A stretch of 64,000 nucleotides of DNA from Rhizobium rhododendri (GTDB lineage: Bacteria; Pseudomonadota; Alphaproteobacteria; Rhizobiales; Rhizobiaceae). Positions 44,404 to 54,008 of this stretch are shown one piece after another. Where the stretch lies: the NCBI RefSeq assembly GCF_007000325.2, contig NZ_CP117267.1, positions 2,170,001 to 2,234,000 of the forward strand, read 5' to 3'. Positions within the stretch are counted from its first letter, which is position 1, and every line of letters begins with the position of its first letter. Below the pieces are notes generated by a model, which saw only the letters and a program-made list of their open reading frames with translations, had not been told where the DNA came from and ran no database searches. The translations under genes were made by a program, and so were the position numbers.

Positions 44404-44506
44404 TATGCGATCCTTGCGGTAAACTTACACAATAGCCGCCATTCAACCTCGCAAGCGTCTGAATGCAAGCTCTTTTTCGTTTCGCCGTATTTCTGAGAAG
44501 CTTCCA

Positions 44507-45202
44507 TCAGACCGTCAGGTGGCGTCGGGCTTCCGGCTTATCCAGCGTTTCGGCCAACCCTTCATGAACGATCTCGCCGCGGTCCATGATGTAGACATAG
44601 TCGGCAAGCTCCCGGCAGAAATCGAGATATTGCTCGACCAGCAGGATCGCCATCCCAGTTGAATCCCGCAGATACTGGATGGCACGGCCGATGTCCTTGA
44701 TGATCGAAGGCTGGATACCTTCCGTTGGCTCGTCAAGCACGAGGATCTTCGGCCGCGTCACCAGCGCCCGGCCGATGGCCAACTGCTGCTGCTGCCCGCC
44801 CGAGAGATCGCCGCCCCGCCGCGACAACATGGATTTCAGTACCGGAAACAGTTGGAAGATGTCGTCCGGCACGGTCCGGTCGCGGCGCGCCAGCGGCGCA
44901 AAGCCGGTCTCAAGATTTTCCTTCACCGTCAGCAGCGGGAATATCTCGCGCCCTTGCGGCACATAGCCGATACCCTGCTTGGCCCGCGCATAGGGCGCCA
45001 GGCCGTCGAGCTTATGATCGTTGAAGCTGATGCTGCCGGCACTCAGCGCATGCTGGCCGGTGACAGCCCGCAGCAGCGAACTCTTGCCGACGCCGTTGCG
45101 CCCAAGCACGCAGGTGATCTTGCCCATCTCCGCCTTGATCGAAATGCCGCGGAGTGCCTGGGCGGCGCCGTAATGGAGATTTGCGTTTTCGACGGTCAGC
45201 AT
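44507..45202 (-). CDS. urtE: Urea ABC transporter ATPase UrtE
   Basis: A 231-residue LivF-like ABC ATPase. Walker A is GRNGVGKSS, the signature LSGGQQQQLAIGRAL and Walker B ILVLDEPTEGIQPS, with the UrtE-like YVPQGREIFPLLTV. It powers urea import together with UrtD. ATG 45202 is chosen since upstream in-frame sequence runs into a palindromic repeat. It is the last urt gene. Confidence 0.95.
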   Translation of the reverse strand: MLTVENANLHYGAAQALRGISIKAEMGKITCVLGRNGVGKSSLLRAVTGQHALSAGSISFNDHKLDGLAPYARAKQGIGYVPQGREIFPLLTVKENLETGFAPLARRDRTVPDDIFQLFPVLKSMLSRRGGDLSGGQQQQLAIGRALVTRPKILVLDEPTEGIQPSIIKDIGRAIQYLRDSTGMAILLVEQYLDFCRELADYVYIMDRGEIVHEGLAETLDKPEARRHLTV

Positions 45203-45233
45203 GGTGCGGATTCCTTTGTTTTCCGGGCGAGCA

Positions 45234-45361
45234 CCCCCCTCTGTCCCTCCGGGACATCTCCCCCACAAGGGGGGAGATCAGCCGAGACTTCTGGGCCCGA
45301 AAGGGAAAAGAACGATCTCCCCCCTTGTGGGGGAGATGTCAGCGGAGCTGACAGAGGGGGG
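45234..45361. repeat. 128-base palindromic element between urtD and urtE
   Basis: Perfect 12-base ends (CCCCCCTCTGTC at 45234-45245, GACAGAGGGGGG at 45350-45361) and a perfect internal 25-base inverted repeat (45254-45278 with 45315-45339). The two arms give one large cruciform or two hairpins. It belongs to a different family from the 20.4 kb and 49 kb repeats. It lies inside the urt operon and would be transcribed. Confidence 0.85.
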
Positions 45362-45395
45362 TAAGCCCACCCCAGACTGTGGATCATGCCGTTCA

Positions 45396-46151
45396 TCACC
45401 GCCCCAGATAATTCTCGATCACCTTCGGATCGCTGCTGACGAAATCGATTGAGCCTTCCGCGAGCACGGAGCCTTCAGCGAGACACGTCACCTTGACGCC
45501 GAGATCGCGGATGAAGCCCATGTCGTGCTCGACCACCACCACCGAGCGGGTCTTGGCGATTTCCTTCAGCAGGATTGCCGTCTCGGCGGTTTCCGCGTCC
45601 GTCATCCCGGCCACCGGCTCGTCGACCAGCAGCAGCTTCGGCTCCTGCGCCAGCAGCATGCCGATTTCCAACCACTGCTTCTGGCCATGGCTGAGGTTGG
45701 CCGCCAGCTCGTCGCGCCGATGGTGCAGCCGGACGGTATCGAGGATCTCGTCGATGCGGGCGCGGTCGGTCGGGGTCATCCTGTAGAACAGCGTCGCGAA
45801 CACGCCGCGACTGCGGTTCAGTGCCAGTTCCAGATTGTCCCAGACCGTATGGCTCTCGAACACCGTCGGCTTCTGGAATTTCCGGCCGATACCGAGCAAT
45901 GCGATGTCGGCCTCGTCCTTCTTGGTGAGATCGACGGCGCCGTTGAAGAACACCTCGCCTGAGTCTGGCTTGGTCTTGCCGGTGATGATGTCCATCATCG
46001 TCGTCTTGCCGGCACCGTTCGGGCCGATGATCGCCCTGAGTTCGCCGGGCTCGATGACCATCGACAGCGAATTCAGCGCCTTGAACCCGTCGAAGGAGAC
46101 AGACACGTTGTTGAGGTAGAGCATGCTTGTGGGTTTGCCGTCCGTGATCAT
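45396..46151 (-). CDS. urtD: Urea ABC transporter ATPase UrtD
   Basis: A 251-residue LivG-like ATPase. Walker A is GPNGAGKTT, the signature LSHGQKQWLEIGMLL and Walker B LLLVDEPVAGMTDAE, a signature form typical of UrtD. ATG 46151 has GGAG ten bases upstream at the end of urtC, four bases after its stop. It pairs with UrtE to drive the UrtBC channel. Confidence 0.95.
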   Translation of the reverse strand: MITDGKPTSMLYLNNVSVSFDGFKALNSLSMVIEPGELRAIIGPNGAGKTTMMDIITGKTKPDSGEVFFNGAVDLTKKDEADIALLGIGRKFQKPTVFESHTVWDNLELALNRSRGVFATLFYRMTPTDRARIDEILDTVRLHHRRDELAANLSHGQKQWLEIGMLLAQEPKLLLVDEPVAGMTDAETAETAILLKEIAKTRSVVVVEHDMGFIRDLGVKVTCLAEGSVLAEGSIDFVSSDPKVIENYLGR

Positions 46152-46155
46152 GCTC

Positions 46156-47316
46156 TTACTCCGCCGCCTGAATGGGTTCGTCGCTCTCGCCTTTTTCCGC
46201 CGCCGCGGACGCCCGCCGCGACCTGCCGCCGCCGGTGCCGTAATGGGCAATCGTGCCAATGACGCCACGTGGCAGGAACAGCGTCACGGCGACGAATAGC
46301 CCGCCGAGCGCAAACAACCACACCTCAGGAAATAGTCCGGTAAAGATCGTCTTGCCGCCGTTGACGAGGATCGCCCCGATGATCGGACCGATCAGCGTGC
46401 CGCGCCCGCCGACCGCCGTCCAGATGACCACTTCGATGGAGTTGGCCGGTGCGAATTCGCCGGGGTTGATGATGCCGACCTGCGGCACGTAGAGTGCACC
46501 GGCAATGCCAGCCATCATCGCCGAGACAACGAAGGTGAACAGCTTGATGTTCTCGACTCGGTAGCCGAGGAAACGGGTCCGGCTTTCGGCATCGCGCACA
46601 CCGACCAGCACCTTGCCGAACTTGGAGCGCACGATACCCGACGCGATCAGCAGGGCCAGCGCCAGAAACAGCGCGGTCAGCGCGAACAGCGCCGCACGGG
46701 TGCCGTCGGCCTGAATGTTGTAGCCGAGGATCTCCTTGAAGTCGGTGAGGCCGTTGTTGCCGCCGAAACCCATGTCGTTGCGGAAGAAGGCCAACAGCAG
46801 CGCATAGGTCATCGCCTGCGTGATGATCGAGAGATAGACGCCGTTGACGCGCGAGCGGAAGGCAAACCAGCCGAATACATAGGCGAGCAGCCCCGGCACC
46901 AGCAGCACCATCAGTGCTGCAAACCAGAAATGGTCGAACCCGTACCAGAACCACGGCAGCGCCTTGTAGTTCAGGAACACCATGAAATCGGGCAGGATCG
47001 CGTTGCCGTAGGAGCCGCGGGCACCGATCTGGCGCATCAGGTACATGCCCATGGCATAGCCGCCGAGCGCGAAGAAGGCGCCGTGGCCGAGCGACAGGAT
47101 GCCGCAAAAACCCCAGACGAGATCGAGCGCCAGCGCCAGTAGCGCGTAGGTCAGGTATTTGCCGAACAGCGACATGATGTAGGTCGGCACATGCAATGCG
47201 CTCTGCGGGCTCGTCAGGAGGTTGGACGCCGGGACGAGAATTGCCACTGCAATCAGCAGCAGGATTGCAATGATGATCTTGCGGTCGAGAGACCGGAGCA
47301 GGAAGGCCGTTATCAT
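46156..47316 (-). CDS. urtC: Urea ABC transporter permease UrtC
   Basis: A 386-residue LivM-like permease with about ten helices. Characteristic blocks are DLVWGFCGILSLGHGAFFALGGYAMGMYLMR and VVIWTAVGGRGTLIGPIIGAI. The C-terminus is a charged cytoplasmic tail. It overlaps the urtB stop by four bases, so the two permease subunits are translationally coupled. Confidence 0.95.
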   Translation of the reverse strand: MITAFLLRSLDRKIIIAILLLIAVAILVPASNLLTSPQSALHVPTYIMSLFGKYLTYALLALALDLVWGFCGILSLGHGAFFALGGYAMGMYLMRQIGARGSYGNAILPDFMVFLNYKALPWFWYGFDHFWFAALMVLLVPGLLAYVFGWFAFRSRVNGVYLSIITQAMTYALLLAFFRNDMGFGGNNGLTDFKEILGYNIQADGTRAALFALTALFLALALLIASGIVRSKFGKVLVGVRDAESRTRFLGYRVENIKLFTFVVSAMMAGIAGALYVPQVGIINPGEFAPANSIEVVIWTAVGGRGTLIGPIIGAILVNGGKTIFTGLFPEVWLFALGGLFVAVTLFLPRGVIGTIAHYGTGGGRSRRASAAAEKGESDEPIQAAE

Positions 47317-48929
47317 GCTTCCACCGCCCTTCCTTTGAGTGCGAAGAGCCCACGCGGTCGCTTCTGGATGAACAGGATGATGAGGACGAGCACCAGGATC
47401 TTGCCGAGCACGGCGCCGGCATAGGGCTCGAGGAACTTGTTGAGGATGCCGAGCGACATGGCGCCGACCAGTGTTCCCCAGAGACTGCCGACACCGCCGA
47501 AGACGACGACCATGAAGCTGTCGATAATGTAGGCCTGGCCGAGGTTCGGCGAGACATTATCGATCTGACTGAGCGCCACACCAGCCATGCCTGCAACGCC
47601 TGAGCCAAGCGCGAAGGTGAAGGCATCGACCCAGGCGGTGCGGATACCCATCGAGGACGCCATGCGCCGGTTCTGGGTTACCGCCCGCATCTGCAGCCCG
47701 AACGACGAGCGCTTCAGCAGCAGCAGCAGGGCAACAAAGACGACCAGCGCAAAGGCGATGATCCAGAGCCGGTTCCAGGTGATATCGAGGCCGCCGAGGT
47801 CGAACGAGCCGGACATCCAGTTGGGATTGCGGACTTCCCGGTTGGTCGGGCCGAAGATCGATCGCACCGTCTGCTGCAGGATGAGCGATATCCCCCAGGT
47901 GGCGAGCAATGTTTCCAGCGGCCGCTTGTAGAGGAAGCGGATGACGGTGCGCTCGATCAGGAAGCCAACGGCGCCGGTGAACAGGAAGGCTGCGGGCACG
48001 GCAAAGGCCAGGGAATACTCCGCAAGTCCCGGCGCATATCGGGTGATGGCCTCCTGCACGACATAGGTCGTGTAGGCACCGAGCATGACCATTTCACCAT
48101 GCGCCATGTTGACGACGCCCATTACGCCGAAAGTGATCGAGAGGCCGATGGCAGCCAGCATCAGAACCGAGCTCAGCGACAGGCCGTACCAGATGTTCTG
48201 CGCGACATCCCAGAGCGCCAGGGTATCCTTGATCGCATCCATATCCTTTTGGATGGCAGGCTGCAGGTCGGCCGATGCCGTCTGCATCGCTGCCGTCAGG
48301 ATGGTCAGCGCATCGCGGTCCCCGCGGGCCGCGATCATGTCGATGGCAGCCTTCTTGTCGGCCGGGCTGGCGTCGGTCTTCAAAAGCACGACAGCGCGCG
48401 CCGCTTCCATGGTCTTCTTGACCTGAGGATCTTTTTCCTCGGCCAGCGCGGAATTGAGCAGATCGATATTGCTGGGGTCGGCGTCCTTCAGCATGCCCTC
48501 GGCAGCCGCGAGGCGTGCGTCGCGATCCGGGCTTAGCAGCGTCAGCTGGCCAATCGAGGCGCTGATGACGCCGCGCAGAGAATTGTTGACCTTGACCTTG
48601 ACCATCGTGTCCGGATCGACGTCGGCCACAGCCTCGCCGGTGAGCGGATCGACAAAGGTTGGCGCATCGTCGGTGCCACCCTGCAAAAGTACCGGGCCGC
48701 CATCCTGGTTGACGAACAGCAGGCCGTCGCTCAGTTCCTTGAGGATCTTGCCGACATGCGGGTCCTTGGAAGCAACCAGCGCCTTGATCGCCGCTTCGCG
48801 TTCCGGAAAGTCGCCGACACCGAGCGCGTCGACCAGCGGATGGACCGCATCTTCCGCCTTCAGCACGGTGGCGAAGGCCGGCAGGGCGAGGCATAGGGTC
48901 AATAGGAAAATCTTGATGGCGCGATACAT
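47313..48929 (-). CDS. urtB: Urea ABC transporter permease UrtB with N-terminal periplasmic domain
   Basis: A 538-residue permease. A signal-like helix (MYRAIKIFLLTLCLALPAFATVL) and a soluble, helical-repeat-like region (about 25-235; segments such as EREAAIKALVASKDPHVGKIL and DRDARLAAAEGMLKD look like HEAT repeats) precede the LivH-like membrane core (about 240-535; NMAHGEMVMLGAY, VVFGGVGSLWGT). The extension is a known variant in UrtB proteins and may contact UrtA. ATG 48929 is chosen; the frame upstream reads through a RIME repeat. Confidence 0.94.
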   Translation of the reverse strand: MYRAIKIFLLTLCLALPAFATVLKAEDAVHPLVDALGVGDFPEREAAIKALVASKDPHVGKILKELSDGLLFVNQDGGPVLLQGGTDDAPTFVDPLTGEAVADVDPDTMVKVKVNNSLRGVISASIGQLTLLSPDRDARLAAAEGMLKDADPSNIDLLNSALAEEKDPQVKKTMEAARAVVLLKTDASPADKKAAIDMIAARGDRDALTILTAAMQTASADLQPAIQKDMDAIKDTLALWDVAQNIWYGLSLSSVLMLAAIGLSITFGVMGVVNMAHGEMVMLGAYTTYVVQEAITRYAPGLAEYSLAFAVPAAFLFTGAVGFLIERTVIRFLYKRPLETLLATWGISLILQQTVRSIFGPTNREVRNPNWMSGSFDLGGLDITWNRLWIIAFALVVFVALLLLLKRSSFGLQMRAVTQNRRMASSMGIRTAWVDAFTFALGSGVAGMAGVALSQIDNVSPNLGQAYIIDSFMVVVFGGVGSLWGTLVGAMSLGILNKFLEPYAGAVLGKILVLVLIILFIQKRPRGLFALKGRAVEA

Positions 48930-48967
48930 CGGCTCTTTTGCCTCGGTTATCGTAAAGCTGGGCTTTC

Positions 48968-49079
48968 CCTTCTCCCCCTCGGGGAGAAGGTGGCCCGAAG
49001 GGTCGGATGAGGGGGCACGGCAGAGAAGCCCCCTCATCGTCTCGCATTCGCTCGACACTTCTCCCCGACGGGGAGAAGG
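48968..49079. repeat. Pair of inverted RIME-like repeats between urtA and urtB
   Basis: The left unit 48968-49016 is almost identical to the repeat at 20407-20456. The right unit 49029-49079 is the inverse type, diverged in the middle, with CTTCTCCCC and GGGGAGAAG. Only 12 bases separate them. It is the same head-to-head frame as around the DUF559 gene, but empty. It may lower expression of urtBCDE relative to urtA. Confidence 0.8.
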
Positions 49080-49111
49080 GGGAGAGATCCCCCTTACGTG
49101 CCTTGTCCAAA

Positions 49112-50407
49112 TTACATGCCCTTGCCACCGCACTTGCCGGTAGCGACGTTGAAGTTGCCGCAGGACATTGGCTTGCGCCAATCGGAGATCAGGTCCTTGG
49201 AGTCGGGCAGGTAGTCCGACCATTCGTCGCCAACAACAGCAGGCGTCTGCTGGACGATGTCGAACTGGCCGTTGCCCTGGATTTCACCGATCAATACTGG
49301 CTTGGTGATGTGGTGGTTCGGCATGACGGTGGCATAGCCGCCCGACAGGTTCGGAACGGTCGTGCCGATGATCGTGTCGAGCACCTTGTCGGTGTCGGTG
49401 GAGCCGGCAGCCTGGACAGCCTTAACCCAGGCGTTGAAGCCGATATAGGCGGCTTCCATCGGGTCGTTGGTAACGCGCTTGTCATTCTTGGTGTAGGCGT
49501 GCCACTGCTTGATGAAAGCCTTGTTGGCAGGCGTTTCAACGGATTCGAAGTAGTTCCAGGCGGCGAGATGGCCGACCAGCGGCTTGGTGTCGAGACCGGC
49601 CAGTTCTTCTTCGCCGACCGAGAAGGCGATGACCGGGATGTCGGTGGCCTTGATGCCCTTGTTGCCGAGTTCCTTGTAGAACGGCACGTTGGCGTCGCCG
49701 TTGATCGTCGAGACGACGGCGGTCTTCTTGCCGCCCGAACCGAAATCCTTGATCTTGGAGACTTCAGTCTGCCAATCGGAGAAGCCGAACGGCGTGTAGT
49801 TGGTCATGATGTCTTCTTTCGGAATACCCTTGGAAATCAGGTAAGCCTCGAGAATCTTGTTGGTGGTGCGCGGATAAACATAGTCGGTGCCTTCGAGAAC
49901 GAAGCGCTTTACGCCTTCCTTCTGCATCAGGTAGTCGACGGCCGGGATCGCCTGCTGGTTAGGCGCGGCGCCTGTGTAGATGATGTTGCGCGAGGATTCT
50001 TCGCCTTCATACTGGACCGGGTAGAACAGCAGCGAGTTCAGTTCCTCGAATACAGGCAGAACCGACTTGCGGGACGAGGATGTCCAGCAACCGAATACGG
50101 CTGAAACCTTGTCCTTCTGGATCAGCTCGCGGGCCTTTTCGGCAAACAGCGGCCAATCGGAGGCGGGATCGACGACGACGGCTTCGAGCTTCTTGCCGAG
50201 AAGGCCACCCTTCTTGTTCTGCTCGTCGATGAGCATCAGCATGGCATCCTTGAGAGTGGTCTCGGAGATGGCCATGGTGCCGGAAAGCGAATGAAGAATG
50301 CCGACCTTGATCGTGTCGTCCGCAGCATAGGCGGCGCCGTTGAACAAAGCCGACGTCGACAGGACGGTACCGATAACGGCACCCGTGACGTAGTTCTTGA
50401 AATTCAT
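49112..50407 (-). CDS. urtA: Urea ABC transporter substrate-binding protein UrtA
   Basis: A 431-residue periplasmic binding protein with a signal peptide (MNFKNYVTGAVIGTVLSTSALFNGAAYA). The mature part starts DDTIKVGILHSLSGTMAISETTLKDA, the classic UrtA/AmiC-like segment, with VFGCWTSSSRKSVLPVFEELNSLLFYPVQYEGEE forming the pocket region. The final DWRKPMSCGNFNVATGKCGGKGM has two Cys. It captures urea (or short amides) for UrtBCDE. It is the first urt gene and is divergent from the permease-kinase gene, across a 214-base gap. Confidence 0.95.
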   Translation of the reverse strand: MNFKNYVTGAVIGTVLSTSALFNGAAYAADDTIKVGILHSLSGTMAISETTLKDAMLMLIDEQNKKGGLLGKKLEAVVVDPASDWPLFAEKARELIQKDKVSAVFGCWTSSSRKSVLPVFEELNSLLFYPVQYEGEESSRNIIYTGAAPNQQAIPAVDYLMQKEGVKRFVLEGTDYVYPRTTNKILEAYLISKGIPKEDIMTNYTPFGFSDWQTEVSKIKDFGSGGKKTAVVSTINGDANVPFYKELGNKGIKATDIPVIAFSVGEEELAGLDTKPLVGHLAAWNYFESVETPANKAFIKQWHAYTKNDKRVTNDPMEAAYIGFNAWVKAVQAAGSTDTDKVLDTIIGTTVPNLSGGYATVMPNHHITKPVLIGEIQGNGQFDIVQQTPAVVGDEWSDYLPDSKDLISDWRKPMSCGNFNVATGKCGGKGM

Positions 50408-50621
50408 TGTTTTATCCCCTCTTCGAATTCGACAACACCGGCGAAAACCCGCCGTTAACTGTTGCTTGAGGGACTATGGTTTGGCGCGGGAGAAAACCGT
50501 ATACGCAATTTGACGTAGGCGGTGGGCGAAACGTGCATCCTTTGCGTCGCGCCGCTTTAAGGCCGAGGATGAACCGTGTTAGCTATCCTCACAGCAAATC
50601 GCAGAGGACGTCGACAAAGGC

Positions 50622-53600
50622 ATGGCCGCACGCCAACGCATCATCCCCGTCAGGCGCGAATATAATCGCTGGGTCGCCAACCAGACGCTGGAAGACTACG
50701 CCCTGCGCTTTACCGCCAAGAGCGCCCGGCAATTCTCCTCGGCGCGGATTTCGCAGACGGCTATCGGCGCCATCTCGTTCCTGGCGCTGGAGGCAATCGG
50801 CGGCGCCATCACGCTCTCCTACGGCACGACCAACGCCTTCTACGCCATCATCGTCGCCAGCCTCGTCATGCTCGGCATCGGCCTGCCGATCAGCCGTTAC
50901 GCCATCCGCCACGGCGTCGACATCGACCTTCTCACCCGCGGTGCCAGTTTTGGCTATATCGGCTCGACCGTCACCTCGCTGATCTATGCCAGCTTCACCT
51001 TCATGCTGTTTGCCATCGAGGCATCGATCATGTCCGGTGCGCTTGAACTGACGCTCGGGATCCCGCTGTGGATCGGTTATATCATCAGCGCCTGCATGGT
51101 GATCCCGTTGGTCACTCACGGGGTCCGCCTTATCAGCCGCTTCCAGCTTCTGACCCAGCCCTTCTGGATCGTCCTGAATGTCCTGCCCTTCGTGTTCATC
51201 GCCTTTTCCGACTGGGAAAAGTTCGATATCTGGCGGGCCTTTGCCGGCCTCGACCGGCCATCCTCTTCCGGCACCCTTGCGCCCTTCAACCTGATCGATT
51301 TCGGCGCTGCCTCGGCTGTCATCCTCGCGCTGATTTCGCAGATCGGCGAACAGGCGGATTTTCTGCGCTTCCTGCCGCCGGAAGGCCATCGCAAGCTTCG
51401 CCACCGGCTGGCGATCTTTCTTGCCGGTCCCGGCTGGGTGATCATCGGCGCGCCGAAGCTGCTGGCCGGCTCGTTCCTTGTCGTGCTGACGCTGAGCGCC
51501 GGCGTGCCGCCCGACCGTGCCGCCGACCCGGCCCAGATGTATCTCACAGCATTTGGCTACATGATCCCCTGGCACAATGCAGCGTTGCTGCTGATGGTCG
51601 CCTTCGTGATGGTCTCGCAGCTGAAGATCAACGTCATGAACGCCTATGCCGGCTCGCTGGCCTGGTCGAATTTCTTCTCGCGCCTGACCCATAGCCATCC
51701 CGGCCGCGTCATCTGGCTGGTGTTCAACGTCGCCATCGCGCTGCTACTGATGGAGCTTGGCATTTACCGGCTGCTGGAAGAGACGCTCGGCATCTTCTCG
51801 ATCATCTCCATGGCCTGGCTCTGCACGATTTCGGCGGACCTGTTCATCAACAAGCCGCTCGGCCTCGCCCCAGAAGGCATCGAGTTCAAGCGCGCCCATC
51901 TCTACGACATCAACCCAGTCGGCCTTGGCGCCATGACCCTGTCGGCCGGCATCGCATTGACGGCGCATTTCGGCCTGTTCGGCGCAGTCGCCGCATCGCT
52001 TGCTCCCTACATCACCCTGATCGTAGCGCTGGTCGCCTCGCCTGCCATCGCCTGGGCCACCAAGGGCAAGTTCTACCTCGCGCGCAAACCGCGCCAGAGC
52101 TGGAAGAACCTCACCGATATCACCTGCTCGATCTGCGAGCACCCGTTCGAGCCGGAGGACATGGCCTGGTGCCCCGCCTACGCGGCGCCGATCTGTTCGC
52201 TTTGCTGCTCGCTCGACAGCCGCTGTCACGACATGTGCAAGCCGAACGCCAATCTCAACGCCCAGATCGGCACCGTCGCCCGCGCAGTGCTGCCGGCGAC
52301 GGTCATCGCCAAGCTGACAACGAGGCTAGGGCGCTATGGCATCGCCGTCGTGCTGGCGCTCGGTGCCGTCGGCGTCATCCTCGCCCTCATCGCCCACCAG
52401 GTATCCTCCGCATCGCCGGAGACGGCCGAAGTGGTCAACCGCACCATCCTGATCGTCTTCTTCGTCTTCGCCGTCATCGCTGGCATCGTCTGCTGGTTCT
52501 ACGTGCTGGCCCATGACAGCCGCGTCGTTGCCGAAGAGGAATCATCGCGACAGAACACGCTGCTGCTGAAGGAAATCGCCGCCCACAAGAAGACCGACGC
52601 GGCGCTACAGACCGCCAAGGAAACAGCTGAAAGCGCCAACCGTGCCAAGAGCCGCTATGTCGTAGGCCTCAGCCACGAATTGCGCACCCCGCTCAACGCC
52701 GTGCTCGGCTACGCCCAGATCCTCGAGCGCGACGAAACGATACCGGCGCCGCGCCAATCCTCGATCCGCGTGATACGGCGCAGCGCCGAGCACCTGTCGG
52801 GGCTGATCGACGGACTGCTCGATATTTCGAAAATCGAGGCCGGTCGCCTGCAGGTCTATTCGAACGAGATCAACATCCGCGATTTCCTCGACCAGATCAT
52901 CGACATGTTTCGGCCGCAGGCACAGGCAAAAGGCCTCACCTTCATCCATGAGCGCGCCGCCTCCCTGCCGGATTACGTCCGCACCGACGAGAAGCGGCTG
53001 CGGCAGATCCTCGTCAACCTGCTGTCCAACGCCATAAAATTCACAGACCGGGGAACGGTGCGCTTCGACGTCGGCTATCGTAGCCAGGTGGCCACATTCT
53101 CGCTTTCCGACACAGGACGCGGCATCGCCGAGAAGGACCTCGGACGCATCTACGAGCCGTTCCAGCGTGGCGAGGCAGAAACCGTCCGGCCGATGCCGGG
53201 CCTCGGCCTCGGCCTGACCATCACCCAGCTCCTCACCAACACCCTGGGCGGCGAGATTTCGGTGACCAGCGAAAAGGATGTCGGCTCGACCTTCAAGGTG
53301 CGGCTGATGCTGTCCGCCGTGCAGCGGCAGATGAAGCCCGTGCCGCAGGAGCGCAAGATCGTCGGCTATGACGGCTCGAGGCGGACGATCGTTGTCGTCG
53401 ATGACAACGAGGATCATCGGGAGATGATGCGCGAGATTTTGGTGCCGCTCGATTTCGTTGTCCTGACCGCCGTCAGCGGCCCGGATTGCCTGACACTGAT
53501 CGAAGGCATCAAGCCCGATCTTTTCCTTGTCGACATCTCGATGCCCGGCATGAACGGCTGGCAACTGGTGGCAAGGCTGCGCGAAAGCGGACAGGCGGGA

Positions 53601-54008
53601 CCGATCCTTATGCTCTCGGCCAATATAGGCGATGGAACCGCTGGTCGAGAAAACAGCAGCGGCCACGACGACGCCATCAGCAAGCCGGTCGATATCCGGC
53701 AATTGCGCGACCGGCTGGCGCTACATCTCGGCCTCAAATGGATCTATGCCGACACCGTTGCAGCCCCTGCAATTAAGGCACCGCTGCCAATGAAGAGCCC
53801 CGGCCTCGATCATATCGGAGAGTTGATAAGCCTTGCCGAAATCGGCTATATCAGGGGCATTGAGGCAAAGCTTGCAGATATCGCCAGGCTGCCCGAGAAC
53901 CAGCCTTTCATCGATGCTCTCCGGGTTTATGTCCAGGCCTTCGATCTGACCGGCTTTCTGGCATTCCTGCGTGAATTCGACATCGAAAAGGTAGAACCGA
54001 TTGGCTGA
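50622..54008 (+). CDS. NCS1 permease-like/hybrid histidine kinase fusion, Cys-rich linker
   Basis: An 1128-residue membrane sensor. Residues about 1-490 resemble an NCS1 (cytosine/purine/allantoin) permease with around twelve helices. A Cys cluster follows at 502-539 (Cys 502, 505, 517, 525, 528, 529, 535, 539), then two more helices (about 565-640), a coiled linker, the kinase core (His685 in LSHELRTPLNAVLG; NLLSNAIKFTD; DTGRGI; GLGLGLT), a receiver (about 925-1045, Asp971) and a helical tail. A transported or bound nitrogen compound is the likely signal. It is divergent from urtA and overlaps the response regulator gene by eight bases. Whether it still transports is unknown. Confidence 0.9.
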   Translation: MAARQRIIPVRREYNRWVANQTLEDYALRFTAKSARQFSSARISQTAIGAISFLALEAIGGAITLSYGTTNAFYAIIVASLVMLGIGLPISRYAIRHGVDIDLLTRGASFGYIGSTVTSLIYASFTFMLFAIEASIMSGALELTLGIPLWIGYIISACMVIPLVTHGVRLISRFQLLTQPFWIVLNVLPFVFIAFSDWEKFDIWRAFAGLDRPSSSGTLAPFNLIDFGAASAVILALISQIGEQADFLRFLPPEGHRKLRHRLAIFLAGPGWVIIGAPKLLAGSFLVVLTLSAGVPPDRAADPAQMYLTAFGYMIPWHNAALLLMVAFVMVSQLKINVMNAYAGSLAWSNFFSRLTHSHPGRVIWLVFNVAIALLLMELGIYRLLEETLGIFSIISMAWLCTISADLFINKPLGLAPEGIEFKRAHLYDINPVGLGAMTLSAGIALTAHFGLFGAVAASLAPYITLIVALVASPAIAWATKGKFYLARKPRQSWKNLTDITCSICEHPFEPEDMAWCPAYAAPICSLCCSLDSRCHDMCKPNANLNAQIGTVARAVLPATVIAKLTTRLGRYGIAVVLALGAVGVILALIAHQVSSASPETAEVVNRTILIVFFVFAVIAGIVCWFYVLAHDSRVVAEEESSRQNTLLLKEIAAHKKTDAALQTAKETAESANRAKSRYVVGLSHELRTPLNAVLGYAQILERDETIPAPRQSSIRVIRRSAEHLSGLIDGLLDISKIEAGRLQVYSNEINIRDFLDQIIDMFRPQAQAKGLTFIHERAASLPDYVRTDEKRLRQILVNLLSNAIKFTDRGTVRFDVGYRSQVATFSLSDTGRGIAEKDLGRIYEPFQRGEAETVRPMPGLGLGLTITQLLTNTLGGEISVTSEKDVGSTFKVRLMLSAVQRQMKPVPQERKIVGYDGSRRTIVVVDDNEDHREMMREILVPLDFVVLTAVSGPDCLTLIEGIKPDLFLVDISMPGMNGWQLVARLRESGQAGPILMLSANIGDGTAGRENSSGHDDAISKPVDIRQLRDRLALHLGLKWIYADTVAAPAIKAPLPMKSPGLDHIGELISLAEIGYIRGIEAKLADIARLPENQPFIDALRVYVQAFDLTGFLAFLREFDIEKVEPIG

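Noticed and set aside
48930..49223. N-terminal extension of UrtB reading upstream to 49223
   Set aside because: The extension is encoded by the RIME-like repeat and the end of urtA. A signal-like helix starts at ATG 48929.
50408..50621. Sigma-54 (NtrC) promoter in the urtA/permease-kinase gap
   Set aside because: I searched for TGGCAC-N5-TTGC on both strands because urea uptake is often NtrC-controlled and found no acceptable match.
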